A model generated the notes under the pieces. The model ran no database searches. It saw only the letters and a list, made by a program, of their open reading frames with translations, and was not told the DNA's origin. Below, one piece after another: positions 26,101-36,900 of a stretch of DNA of 64,000 nucleotides. Position 1 is the first letter of the stretch. Every line of letters starts with the position of its first letter. Source of the DNA: Rallus limicola (taxonomy: Eukaryota; Chordata; Aves; Gruiformes; Rallidae); NCBI GenBank assembly GCA_022605955.1, contig JAKCOZ010000039.1:6443501-6507500 (forward strand). The letters are read 5' to 3'. The translations under genes and the position numbers were made by a program.

Positions 26101-26849
26101 GATCCAAGTGACTCATATACAGTGCTACAGCTGTTTCAGCATTCCCCCCCCCCCCCCCTTTCTTTTTTAAAGCCAGCTCTATTGGTGACTAAAGCTTATG
26201 TAAGTAATCTAAAACCTCAGTATTTACAATATGAAAGCACCACAAGAAACCCCTCTCAGACCTTAAGCTTCTGTAGGATTTAATTTGGGGGGACTTTATT
26301 TGAAAATGCAATATCCTTTCCTCCCCCAGCCGCCTTCTTTCTTTCCTATGTGGAATTAAAAAGAGCAGGTCTTGGATGGAAATGCGCTATTTATAAAAAA
26401 TAACAAACTTACCTCATTTGTGTAAGAAAGGAGAGACTGTCAGCTTTGATTAGAAAGGAATAATTCTTTAAAGGACACAAGCAAGGTTTGATATCATTGT
26501 TTTCTCTAGACCTGAAATGATAGAAGATTTTAGAAATTCTAAATAAAAGATGAAAAATTAATGCAGCTCAGGAAATTGGTGTATCTGATAACTACTACCA
26601 ATGCTGTTTTTAAAAAAAATAATCCAAAATAGGTCTTTCTGGTTAAGGGTTGGAAACCTTACAAAGTGCTTAGAGGAAGCACTATCAAACTATGCTCCAG
26701 TCTGAGTTTTACTACAACTATGGCCAGCTACAACTCTACCACAGCTGAGTTATGCTGAAGGATCACAGTGCTGAAGCAGGTCCTGAGTGTCACTACTTTG
26801 TCTGGTTATTTCATTCACCGCTTAACCATGCTCCTTGGCAAAACAGTGG
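23140..26849. other. Non-coding stretch, no gene seen
   Basis: No supported gene. Minor features are a 15-base C run at 26144-26158, a short CA run near 25.44 kb, and a pair of small hairpins near 23.9 kb. The segment around 25.56-25.70 kb contains AT-rich homeodomain-like words and the near-palindrome TGGTAAATAATTACCA (25591-25606) and is discussed as a possible conserved element. Confidence 0.5.
23903..23947. repeat. Two adjacent small perfect hairpins
   Basis: GAAAAGAGA/TCTCTTTTC (9 bp stem, 2-base loop, 23903-23922) is followed directly by AAAGAAACTC/GAGTTTCTTT (10 bp stem, 4-base loop, 23924-23947). Both arms are purine- or pyrimidine-rich. This could be chance in AG-rich sequence. Confidence 0.7.
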
Positions 26850-27092
26850 GGTATGGTCCACACAAAATTGGTTTTAAAATGACTTCATTAAACTGGCACA
26901 AGGCGTGGTCACTCAAACTGATTTAAATCTGCTCTGTATCAATTTAGTTTAAGTAATTTCCTGATCAGATTAAGCTAAGTCAGTACAAACCAACTTTAAA
27001 TAGATTCCAGTGTTTGCACTGGCCTAAATAATTTGATTTTTAAACACACCTTTAATTAAACCAGTGCAATTCTGAGTGTGGAAAAGGCATTA
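26850..27092. mobile_element. Old terminal-inverted-repeat DNA element (non-autonomous)
   Basis: The left end GTATGGTCCACACAAAATTGG resembles the reverse complement of the right end (AAACCAGTGCAATTCTGAGTGTGGAAAAGGCATTAC), with a shared core CCACAC...AAATTG and an AT-rich, TTTAAA/TTTAATT-dominated interior. The motif AATTAAACCAGTGCAA next to GTGTGGA..AGGC matches the ends of an old MITE-like repeat that I recall from archosaurs and turtles. It has no coding capacity. Borders are approximate and no target duplication was verified. Confidence 0.45.
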
Positions 27093-27217
27093 CAAGGCAG
27101 AACTACTTGATATTTGGCTAATATTGTACTACCTTGTGCTAAGTGTGACCAGTAAAACATGGTGAAAAAGCAATACTATACCTAAGAAGCATGGCAGTAG
27201 GTGAGACTTTGGGAAAA

Positions 27218-27301
27218 TACTACAATCTTCCCATATCCAGATTGCCTCAAGCCTCATTTCAATGTGGCTTGAGGCAATCTGGATATGGGAAGATTGTAGT
27301 A
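27218..27301. repeat. 84 bp near-perfect palindrome
   Basis: Bases 27218-27253 are the exact reverse complement of 27266-27301 (36 of 36). The 12-base centre also folds: 27255-27258 (CATT) pairs with 27261-27264 (AATG), so 40 of 42 symmetric pairs match and only 27254/27265 and the central 27259/27260 fail. Pairing ends sharply at 27217/27302. The sequence is complex, with no simple repeat. Either strand as RNA would form a 36 bp perfect stem plus a short inner stem. No transposon family I know has this sequence. Perfect arms imply recent origin, gene conversion between arms, or an assembly or amplification artefact. It lies 255 bp upstream of the solo LTR. Confidence 0.97.
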
Positions 27302-27556
27302 GCCTGTCAAAAGACAAATGACATATTTACAAGGAAGATGTGTTTCACTTATGGAACGGGCCAGTCTCTAGAGAACTGACAGCCCTTGGACAAAATAGTT
27401 GTACCTGCAACTTGGGGGTTGCTTCAGTCCTCTTTTTGTTTTGTTTCCATCTTTTTGACTTGACTGTTTTGAACATTTGTCACAATTTTGTTAGCAAAGG
27501 AGAATTTGTTTTCCTGGAAAGAGTGACCATTTTTTTTTGCAACATGAATAAACATT

Positions 27557-28130
27557 TGTCCTGGTTTCAGTCAGGATAGAGTTAACTTCATTTGTAGCAG
27601 CGGATGGAATGTTGTGTTTGGGAGTTAAAATGAAAGCAGTGCTGATAACACCCTGATGTTTTTAGTTGCAGTCAGACAGTCAAAGCCAGGACAGGTGACC
27701 CAGATGGGCCAAAGAGAGTATTCCATGCCAATTACGTCCTGCCCAGGATAAAGGGGGGCTGATGGGAGGAAGAAGCGGGGCAGTTCCGGGCCGGGACACG
27801 AGTGTCTTGGAGGACGGTCGGGTTCCGGGACGGCTCTGGGTGGTGCGGCCTGAGTTGTGTGGTTTGGTGAGAAACTGCATTGTGTATCAATAGTTTCATA
27901 TTCTTTTGCACTAAAGTCCTGTTAGCATTGTTATATTTTATCTTTCTGTTATCTTAGTAAACTATCCTTATCCCAACCCACAGGCCTCTTAGTTTCTTGG
28001 TTTGGGAGTTATTTGCCCCTTCCTTTTCCCTTCCCTTGTTTCCCCCCCTTTCCCTCTTCCCCTGCTCTTTTACTTTAAGGAGCAGGCAGCTGCGTGGATC
28101 TCGGCCCACAGCTGGGGTGAAACCACGACA
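27557..28130 (+). mobile_element. Solo ERVL-type LTR with 5 bp target duplication
   Basis: The element starts TGTCCTGGTTTCAGTCAGGATAG and ends GGTGAAACCACGACA, with TGTC...GACA ends. It is flanked by an identical ACATT on each side (27552-27556 and 28131-28135). A 5 bp duplication fits ERVL-class integrases. Internal landmarks are GATAACACCCTGATGTTTTTAG, CCAAAGAGAGTATTCCATGCC, a GGATAAAGG TATA-like site (about 27747), a GC- and CpG-rich block (27775-27860), a GAGAAACTGCATTGTGTATC stretch and AGTAAACTATCCTTATCCC at the probable polyadenylation site. These match, in order, an LTR family common in passerines and other neoavian birds. No internal viral sequence or second LTR is present. Confidence 0.93.
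27956..27961 (+). terminator. Variant LTR polyadenylation signal (AGTAAA)
   Basis: AGTAAA sits where related LTR copies, as I recall them, carry ATTAAA, just before CTATCCTTATCCCAACCCAC. AGTAAA is a known weaker variant of the AATAAA signal. Activity cannot be judged here. Confidence 0.4.
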
Positions 28131-30559
28131 ACATTATAGAAAAACTTTACTCAAAGAAAATACATGGAACTCAGAATTTTATCTCAGGGTAAGAATTGTG
28201 ACCATTCATAGGGTTGTTGGGGCAGGGTTCATGCCGTTCATGCAGTTCTCCGTGATCATTGTTGTGTATACTCTGCTAGTCACATAAATTCTATTCTTGA
28301 CTCAAACTCAGGAATTTGCACAGTATTTTTGGTGAACAGCCCAAAAGTATTAGAAACATAAGTAATCTCCTCTAAATAATTGATGCTTCAAACAACAAAC
28401 TAGCCAGGAAGCCTATTGCCATTTTTCCTAGCAGGGAACTCAAATGCAGGGAAACACAAAACTGAGATCCAGCCCACCTCTTCTGTGCATCTTGCACGTC
28501 TCCAAGTGGCCACACACATCTGTCTGGGCTGTCAAGAGAACTGGGTGAGGATCAGAAGGTCAAAGAGGGATGTACTCAGGATCATTGTGGTTCCTCCGTC
28601 ATTCTACTGATTCTGCAAGACATTGAGCTCCTCCTGGGCTGATCACATCTTCTTAAGCAAGGTTTCTTCTTCCTCCTTTAAGGACTGAGAGATACAACAG
28701 GAAACTTTATGGTGCCTCTATATACTAAGGATGCTGATTGTCCAGATGTGTTGTCTACTTTATCATGTTTGGGTAGGTCAAAGCCAAATGGATATTGTGT
28801 GACTAACCAGGTGCTAATGAAAATATATCCATCTTCCCCATAGTATAACATATAAAAGGATTTGTTGCTCTGTCTTAGAAGTGTGGGGAGGCAGGCTAGC
28901 TGCAGTGTGCAAATTTAGGGATGCAGAAATGGTGTGCTCCCTGTGTTATGCCTGGGAAAGCTGGAGCAGAGAAGATGCTGCCTTATACACTTCCTGGGGA
29001 GTAAAATGGAAAGGCTTCATAGAAACCTAACACTATGAGAAGATGCAGCAGCTATAGAGGACCTTGACTAACAAATGTAATTGAAAATGGTGTAGGCACT
29101 TGGTCTTCTGCACATGACTCCCAGCTCTGAAGGGTGAGGACAGGATGGCAGATGCAGTTCTGCATCCCAGAACAGGTTAGTGAGCACAGATTGAGCTTGG
29201 TGCTCCTTGGTCTGGCTGACTAGTAGCTAACTTAGGTGTTCCTGCACAGGGCAGATACTCACATCACCCTCTGCCTGGGAAATGTCAAAAGCACTGCATC
29301 ATTCCACTTGTTGCTTGATTTCACTGTGGAAAATGCACCTAGAATTGTCTTCATTTACATACAACACAGAGGCAAAGCAGACATTTTTAAATTTGATGCA
29401 ACCCAGTTTGCTATTCATAGGCCATATCACCCAAGAAGGGCTATGTGGCACTGCACTGCAGCCTGCAGCTGTTCTTTTGTTTTAGTTAGTGAGATGAGCC
29501 CATGGAACCCAACCCTCACAAGGCAGTGCTCTATTGCAACTGAGGGGTATCTTGTCTCCTCAAGATGAAAAAGAGCATTTCGGAATGTAAAGCCTGGAGA
29601 GCTCCCAGAGGGGAGTCATGTTATTTAATTAATTAAAATTGGTTGGGACCCTGACAAGCTGCCTAAGAGGCAGAGGGTGAACATGCCCTTGTCTAAGCTA
29701 CTTTTTTAGAGCATACAAGAAGTTGAGAGTGTGCATTCAGGCACATTATAAAAACTTGCATTCCACCTTGTAATTTCTGGTTTTAAAACCTATCTGGATG
29801 AGTCAGATGCAGCACATAGAAAATTCAGCTGCTAGGGCAAAGAAAGCACACATCCAGGACCTCTTTTTGACTGTGGGATTAAAGGCTACAATTGCTCATC
29901 TTGTGCTGTTATTCTTGTTGTGCTGTTGTCTTATGATGGTACCAACATCTCCAAATGATAGTTGGGGCCAAATATTGTAACCATACAATCTTTTACATCT
30001 CAAATACAATATTTGAGACCTGAGCATCCTGAAACTGAACAGATCAATTGGTGAGGTGTGGAAGGATGGGGTGAGAAACACAGGCATGGACAGATGGAGT
30101 CACTTCTGCAAGATCATGCAGTAATTCAGTAGCATAGATAAAATTGGATGAAATTAGGTCTGGTGTAAGAGGCTACACATTCACCATTTGAGAGGCAGAT
30201 GTGAAACAGCCTTTGATGGGGCTCAGACCTGCTCATGTACACGTGCACTGAAGGCAAGCTAGAATTTTGGTCTCCAGCCAGAAATGCCTCAGCAAACCAG
30301 TCATGCTGAGACTCCTGCTCTTCCCGTCACAGGACTTATGATATCATCTCTATTCAAAATTGCACAGAAGATTGAAATTTGGACCAAAGTTTGTCCTTAT
30401 TAGTGATGCAGAAAAAGTCTGGGCAGAGCAGATGTGGATGAATAATCGCAGAGACCAGTCTGAGTACAGGTAAACATAATTGAATATGGAGGATAGTGCA
30501 CACACTCTTGCTTTGCTAATTGTAGATGATCTCCTAAGGAAAGATCATAATTCCTCAAA
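28131..30559. other. Non-coding stretch, no gene seen
   Basis: No supported gene or repeat. Open frames near 28.0-28.6 and 29.2-29.6 kb lack domains; the first starts inside the solo LTR. Confidence 0.55.
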
Positions 30560-30630
30560 GGACTTGATCCTAGCCACCACTGGAGCTGTGCAGAGTCTCC
30601 TACAGATATCAGTGGAGCTGGATCGGTCCT
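30560..30630. mobile_element. Palindromic MITE-like relic (GATCC-type ends)
   Basis: Left end AGGACTTGATCCTAGC and the reverse complement of the right end, AGGACCGATCCAGCTC, form imperfect inverted termini around a core that includes GAGTCTCCTACAGATATCAG. The same layout (a GGCCTGATCC-like start, a GGAGTCTTTCCATTGA-like middle and a GGATCAGGCC-like end) recurs at 61320-61384 and 63217-63285, so the three look like copies of one old palindromic family. Confidence 0.5.
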
Positions 30631-33124
30631 GTAGAGACAGCTGGTGATACACTGGTGAATAAAAATATCTGTGTCCAGTGTGCACAGACAGTCGCAAAGA
30701 TAATAGTGCAATGCTCTACAGGACAGTGGGTTCACACTCACAGACACACTCAGCTCAGCACCAGCAACACACCCACATTATTCTTGTAAACTCCTGAATG
30801 GAAACCTTCCAAAAACAATACCACAAAATACGTATGTGTCTTTCTCTTTGTGATAGGCAGTGGTGTAGTTAAGGGTAGACTTGGTTAGACAGAGTATAAT
30901 CACTTTTTATTTTTGGAGGCAAAAGTTTGTCTGCTTTTTGGCAGCTGTAAGTGTGGGTAGGCCAGGAAAAAACCCAACACAACAGCCTTGTTTATCTTAC
31001 ATAGTGTCTAACCCTTTCACTTGCTGAAACTGCCCTCTAGATGATATCCTTTATGTATACCACGGTAGAAATGATGGTGCTGTGATAGAAGCCTTCGTAA
31101 CAACCCAACTACTCGATAAATCTGACATTGTCTCTGCATAATTGGAATGCTAATTAAACATAACAAAAGAAAACCAGAACTTTGCCTACAGACTCGTTTT
31201 CTGCTCTTGCAGGACCTATTCTTGTCAGTACCAAGGGTGGCTGGCTCTCACAACCAGCGCCTGTCTAATTTGTCTCCTGCTGAAAAGCATGAAACATCAT
31301 ACCTCTTCACAAGAGTTTTTCTTCATGGCTTCAGTTTCCAGAATTTATGGTCACGTTGATGTAGATGTACAAGTGACAAAAGCCCCTCAATAAGTCTTAT
31401 CTTGTAGGTGGCTTGCTGAAAATGACGCAAATGAAACAGACAAATTGCTGTATCTGTATCATATGACATGTCCAACAGTCAAGGTTTTCAAAAGGAACTG
31501 CCCAAAGCAAGACATTTTCAGCATGTGCAGACGTACATGAAAAGTGGTCCTTTTCCTGAAGAAGTGACCAAAACCAGAGTTAGGACAGTGATGAGCAATA
31601 GTAATTTATAGAGAAATCTCCTAAAATATGTAAATATTGGTTCCTGGGCCTTAAATGCCTTATTTACTGAGATAATCCAGAGATTAAGATAATTTATATG
31701 CATTTAATTTTAGACTGCATTAAATTTAGTCTGCATTACATCTGATGTAGTGAATGGACAACTTCCCATTGTCATTCACAGGCTTTGGATCAAGCCACCA
31801 TTTGGCCTATTTTACTCAGAAGCCAGAAAATGTCAGAGTCAATATGATTTTGGTTTCCTTTTCTTGTTGTGCATAGCGAGTATGAGCTCAAATTTAAGGG
31901 TGGAAAACATTTTTCACTCTTATTTGAGTGATTTTTTTTTAATAAAATTTTTCTAAGATAACTTGTTTTCTTTGAAATTTGAAGCAACTTTTTGAGACAA
32001 CATACCACTACTGAGAAGTGTCTTACTTTTAACTAAATGTTTCAGGAACATGGATTCTTTTTCCCAAAAGTCTCCATTGTTTATTAAGAATAAAAAGGAC
32101 AAAGGAAACTGCTAAATGTACTGTTTGGAGGTTTGCTTTTTCAAAGTTGGATAGTTTTTGCAATGTTTGTTGGGAGAGTTTTCAAACTTCATTAAGGAGC
32201 CTGTGTCAAGAATCTATGGACCTATTGCCACCCATCACAGTGCAATTGTGTCAAGAATCTGACAACCCATCACCTTGGGACCCATCCATCCTGGTGAAGG
32301 AAACTGAACACAAAGGTCCAACGCACCATTTGAATCATATTCATAGTTTCTCAAAGTTCAGGAATGTTCTGATCAAAGAATGACTTTATTTCCTAATAGA
32401 TAAAGGAGGCCAGATTCAAAAAATGCTTGTCAACTGTTTTCCAAACTTCTCTAAAGTTTGCTTTGGGGCTGAATAGTTCTGATCCTTAAATATCTGGGAA
32501 GAGGCTCAGTGGAGAATTGAAACTACAGGAGTTATATGATGACGTAATGTGTTTATCTTTTGCTATTTCTCCATGTTTATTTTAAAAAGCACCCATCAGG
32601 ATGACTCCACACACTTGGGTAATTATTTTAAATATACACACAGCTATGGATAAAAATCCAAGATATCAAAATTTGCTTTACTGCAACAGTTCCTGTGCCA
32701 AAGCAAGAGGCTCCTTCAACTTGCCATCTTGATTCGCTCAACCCGTCATTTCCAATAAAACCCTAAGAAAATAGATGCATCTTGCCAGGATGTCCCAAGT
32801 CAGTGAATCTGAGGTTTTTCATAGAAAGAGAGCGGCAGTTGCTCCAGAATAAAGGACCCTGTGAGGAAAAACACGTGCTATCAGTGCCTCCTTCCTAAAC
32901 AAAGGACATCTTTGCCCAGGATTACACCTGTGGCAATATCACGTGTGGGAGGAAGATCTCCTGAAGAGCCACAAGTATACTTGCTAAACCCATCTATTCC
33001 TCTTTGACGCTTTATATTCTGACTTAGGTTCCAGTGGTTGTAAAACGCTAGCCTTTTGGAGCCCTTCCACACTGGAAAATTGCATCATGATAAAACACAA
33101 CCCCGAGGAATCTTGGTAACTAAG
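30631..33124. other. Non-coding stretch, no gene seen
   Basis: No supported gene. AT-rich sequence; TTTAGACTGCATTAAA and TTTAGTCTGCATTACA near 31.71-31.74 kb are a short local duplication. Nothing else recognised. Confidence 0.55.
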
Positions 33125-33249
33125 ACAATGCTAAACATGCTGCTAAACATTGAACACAGACAGGGACTGTTGTGTTTAACATCACATCAGCTGGTTGTGG
33201 TTAAGCCCATGGGCTGACCAGCTGCCACAATGCTAAACATGATGTGATG
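33125..33249. repeat. Nested inverted repeat with flanking direct repeats
   Basis: The 15-mer ACAATGCTAAACATG occurs at 33125-33139 and again at 33227-33241. Between and around these lies an interrupted palindrome: CATCACATCA (33180-33189) pairs with TGATGTGATG (33240-33249), AGCTGGT (33189-33195) with ACCAGCT (33217-33223), and the centre GCCCATGGGC (33205-33214) is itself a perfect palindrome. The spacing on the two sides is uneven, so this is not one clean hairpin. It may be a decayed palindromic DNA element. Confidence 0.6.
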
Positions 33250-33705
33250 GTGTCTGCCTGCACTGAATATTTAACGGTGTGTCAGCAGCCTGAACTCTCA
33301 AGGGTCTTTTTTCTTGCATGATCTGGTTTTCTGGCATAGGCAAACATCATACTGATATATGTGATTGTTGTGAGGTACCAGATTAACCAGATTGGAACAG
33401 TTTACATGGTATTCTGATTTATGTCAAGGACTTCACTCTCTTAGTTGAGGTCCTTCCCGGCTAGAACAATTGCAAACACTGTGGTAGTTCATGCCTTGCC
33501 TTTTGTTCCTGCACAAAGTGTCTCTGACCCCAGCACAGCTGGATTGTTATTGCACTGGACTGATGGTGAAAGTAGCAGACACATGACACACTGACAAACC
33601 TTGGGTTTTTTTTTACAGACGTCTTATCCCAGCACAGGAGAAAAGGGAGATACATGCCTGAAAGGTATTTATGTACCAGCAAGTTGGTGAGGAAAGAAAT
33701 GACAA
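33250..33705. other. Non-coding stretch upstream of the gag relic
   Basis: No feature recognised. If the gag-like relic once extended upstream, its N-terminal part should lie here, but I could not trace it past a stop near 33700. Confidence 0.45.
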
Positions 33706-33977
33706 GCATCTGCTTTCCTTCATGTGATTGGGCATGATGTATTGGAAGTACTCTCAGCTCTGTAATGCAAAAGGATAATACGACATTAACTCTACTAATG
33801 GATCAGTTCCAGAACTATTTCAGCCCCAAGAAATATGTGACATTTGGATGTCTTTTTTTATTTATTACCAGATATCAGACTCCTGCAGAAACAATAGATC
33901 AGTATGTGAACGGTCTAAAAACTAAGGCCAAGTTTGTGAGTTCGTGCAGCTTGATGCACGACAAACTTCCCAGATGA
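33706..33977 (+). pseudogene. Broken gag-like capsid relic, Ty3/Gypsy type
   Basis: Two frames together resemble part of the capsid-like gag domain (Retrotrans_gag) of Ty3/Gypsy elements. The first (33706-33762) ends at a TAA and reads a helix of the type FLHVIGHDVLEVLSAL, comparable with the usual LHLxGxExxxIxxxF segment. The second (33765-33977) reads YFSPKKYVTF, then FITRYQ and ETIDQYVNGLKTKAK, comparable with the family's F-x-PxKNVTFERY-x-F-x-TR-x-Q-x-x-x-E-x-x-x-x-YV-x-x-L-x-x-x-A-x-x-C pattern. A frameshift lies near 33762, a TGA precedes the first block, and a stop follows at 33975. No zinc knuckle, protease, RT or LTR was seen nearby. It could come from a transposon or from a gag-derived host gene; either way it is broken here. 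Recognition is by pattern only. Confidence 0.6.
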
Positions 33978-36900
33978 CTATTGGGATGACCAGACATTTG
34001 GCTTTCGAAAGGGAAAATAAAAGTATACAACAAGTGAAATCAGTGTTTTCCCTGAAAATGAGGAAAAAATCCATGGCTTAAAGGTAGGAAATATAAATCT
34101 AGGTAAATATTATCAAAATCCTGTATGGTCTGAGCGGTGGCCAGTTCTTATCACAGCTTTTCCACGGGCAGAAGGGCTGTTCAGGGTTCTTTTCTCTTTA
34201 GCTGCTGATGTTCCAGTCGCTGAAATTATAGCTTCAGCTGCACTGCTTGAAATTTCAAAGTTGTTGGAGGACCCCTTTACACCTGTCAAATTCTACTGAA
34301 ATTAATCAGTGGCTTCTGTTATGAGAAATGATGAAAATAAGAAAGAAAATGTTAACTGTGTCTTCCCTAAGAAACTGTATTAAAATGAATGTGCTATGTT
34401 TTAGTTAATTGCTTTTTCTTTTACGTATAGTTATAATATAGTTGATTTTTTGTACATTTCTTCTATAATTTTTGTAAGGGAAAAGCAATCAGTAAAGAGA
34501 AAGCTGCTATTGGTAGTGTAGGTCCAAAAAGAAAAGAGACGTTTAGAAGATACAAAGGATAAGTTTGAGGCTATGAAAAAGAACACTCAAAAGAGAGACT
34601 GGGCATATCTGAGATTTTTGTGCAAGCACAGGGTCTTCTCAAGGAGGAAAGGGAGTATGCGCAGGCTGTGGAAGAGGATGATAAGCTCTGCTACTCATCC
34701 TCTCAGGCTGAAGAGGGATGAGATGGGACTACAGAGGACTGTGACAAAACTAAACCCTATTTGGCATCCTCCTCCTAATTCCATTTTCACTTCTTAGAAA
34801 ACCTTAAATTCAGACACAAATCCTTCTAAGTTAAATAATATCCATGCTGGGGATCTGGTTTTGTACATAGCCATGCTTTCTGATGTTTCCAATATTGTTG
34901 GTATATTGTTGGGCTGAAGAGCTGTTTTTCCTGGAGCTTCTTCAAATATTTACCCTTCAGCATAGACCCCAAGGAGGGTAGGCATCTTCCCTGCATTGGG
35001 CCAGTTGCTGGGATTTACCTCAGCTGCCACCTGACCTCAAAGCCACTGCTTAGGAGGCACCTAATGTCATGTAGATGGAGGTGGAATTCAAACCTCTCAG
35101 AAGCTTGCCAAACATATGACAACACAGGTGTAGAGTAGTTTCAGATGATGTGGGTGTGAAACTGAAAATAAGACTATTTGCTGTGGTGAGGTTGAAGAAG
35201 GTCTATGTTGTAGAAGTTCTGCAAGGAGGATTATCTGGGAGAATGAGGAGGGGACAGGGAGGGAAACAGGTCTGTTCTTACCAGCAAGTACAAGGGAGCA
35301 GCAAGATGTCAATGGGGAAATATGAGAGTGTGAACCTGAGCCAAGGGGAGTTGGTTTAGGGAAGAAAGATTTAGAAATCATCAGGATAAAGATGATAAAA
35401 GAGGTGTTGTGAGAGACAATGGGGCATCCCACAGAAAAAGAGCATTAGAGAGAGGGGAAAGGGCAAATGGATATTGACCAAGAGGGTATTGGGCATCCCA
35501 GTTGGGATAGGAAGTGGGTGGAAGAAGGAAGATTACAGAAACTGGTAAGTAGCTGGTACAGCTTGAAGAGGAGGGAAGAGAAAAAGAAAGAAAGGAATGT
35601 TATATTTGTAAGCTGGATAGCTGAAGTTTATGGATCCATCGATGGTCCATAACAGAATTTGACTCCAGCTGAGAGTTTCCAGGGAGTGAGCTGAAGAAGT
35701 AACAGACACAATGTTCAGGTCAGCTTGCATGCTACAGAAAAGGATCTGGATATTCTGACTTTGGAATGATTCAGAGATTAACAAGTGTACAGAGAACTGG
35801 CAGACTTTGAAGATGTGATATAGTGAGCAAAAGGGATATTTCATTCTTAACACATATCCACTGCTTTTACTATGCCAAAGAAACATTGTGTAGTAGTGAG
35901 GTTGCAGAAGCCCTCTCCTTCAGGTCCTTAGTAGCTTGCAAATCTATTGCCCAGGCCCAAGAATGCTACTTACTAAAAGGAAAGCAAGACTGCTGATGGG
36001 CATTTGTTGTCAATGCCAATTTGCCTCATCCTGGTAAGGATTTAACTTCTGAACTTAATGGCCAAAAAAAAAAATCTTAATTTGAGCTAAATTACACTAT
36101 CATGTCTAAACCAAGAACTTTCTAGCTCTCACTGGACCAAAAGTGCTTTGGTCAAAAGCTGTACAGACACTAAACTGGAGTTTAATGAGGGAGATTAATT
36201 TGAGCCAAAGGGATCATGGTATGATACTGTCTGAAATATCCTTAACAACAGCCATCAACAGGTCTAGTTCTGAATTCCTGGTCCCCCAGTGCTCTGAAGG
36301 AGGAGGAGGTAGGAGTTCTCCAAGAAGAAGTGCCAACAACAACCAACCTACTTTCCAGGCCCCAGAATGTGTTATATGGAGGTATGTGAAAGGCAGATGA
36401 GATGGCTCTTCATTGTGTTGCTGTAGTCCTTAGGATTATTTACATGCACAGTTGTATTCTGATTTTGGTAAGGGAAAACCTGTTATGTATAAAGAGGCTG
36501 TGCCTTCTGGGCTTTGCAAGAAATGCACCCTAAACACTCGGGATTTTCTGCTTGCAAAGGCATAAGATTGTGAAAACCCTTCTTGTCTAGCCCCAAAGTT
36601 ATCCTGTCTAATGGGATAGCAAAGTAAGCAAGCAGAACTGTTGAAGGATTTACTTGCTGAGCCAAAAAAGCCTGTAAGTAGTTAACCAGTGTTTAGCCTT
36701 GCTGAACTTTCATAACGCTGCCATTGATAAGCAAGTGGGACCTGCACAGCACAGGCTCATGGGAGAAAAAAAAGATTTGTCCTTCCTCAATTATAAGAAA
36801 CCACTTACGCCTGAGGTGGTGAAAGATGTCAAAGTTAAGATGCCAGTGAAAAGAGACAGCTGAAGGCAAAGCCATTGACCATTTTCTTTGACAGAAATGT

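Noticed and set aside
26144..26158. Run of 15 C residues
   Set aside because: Plain homopolymer, possibly with length error; kept only as a note in the surrounding stretch.
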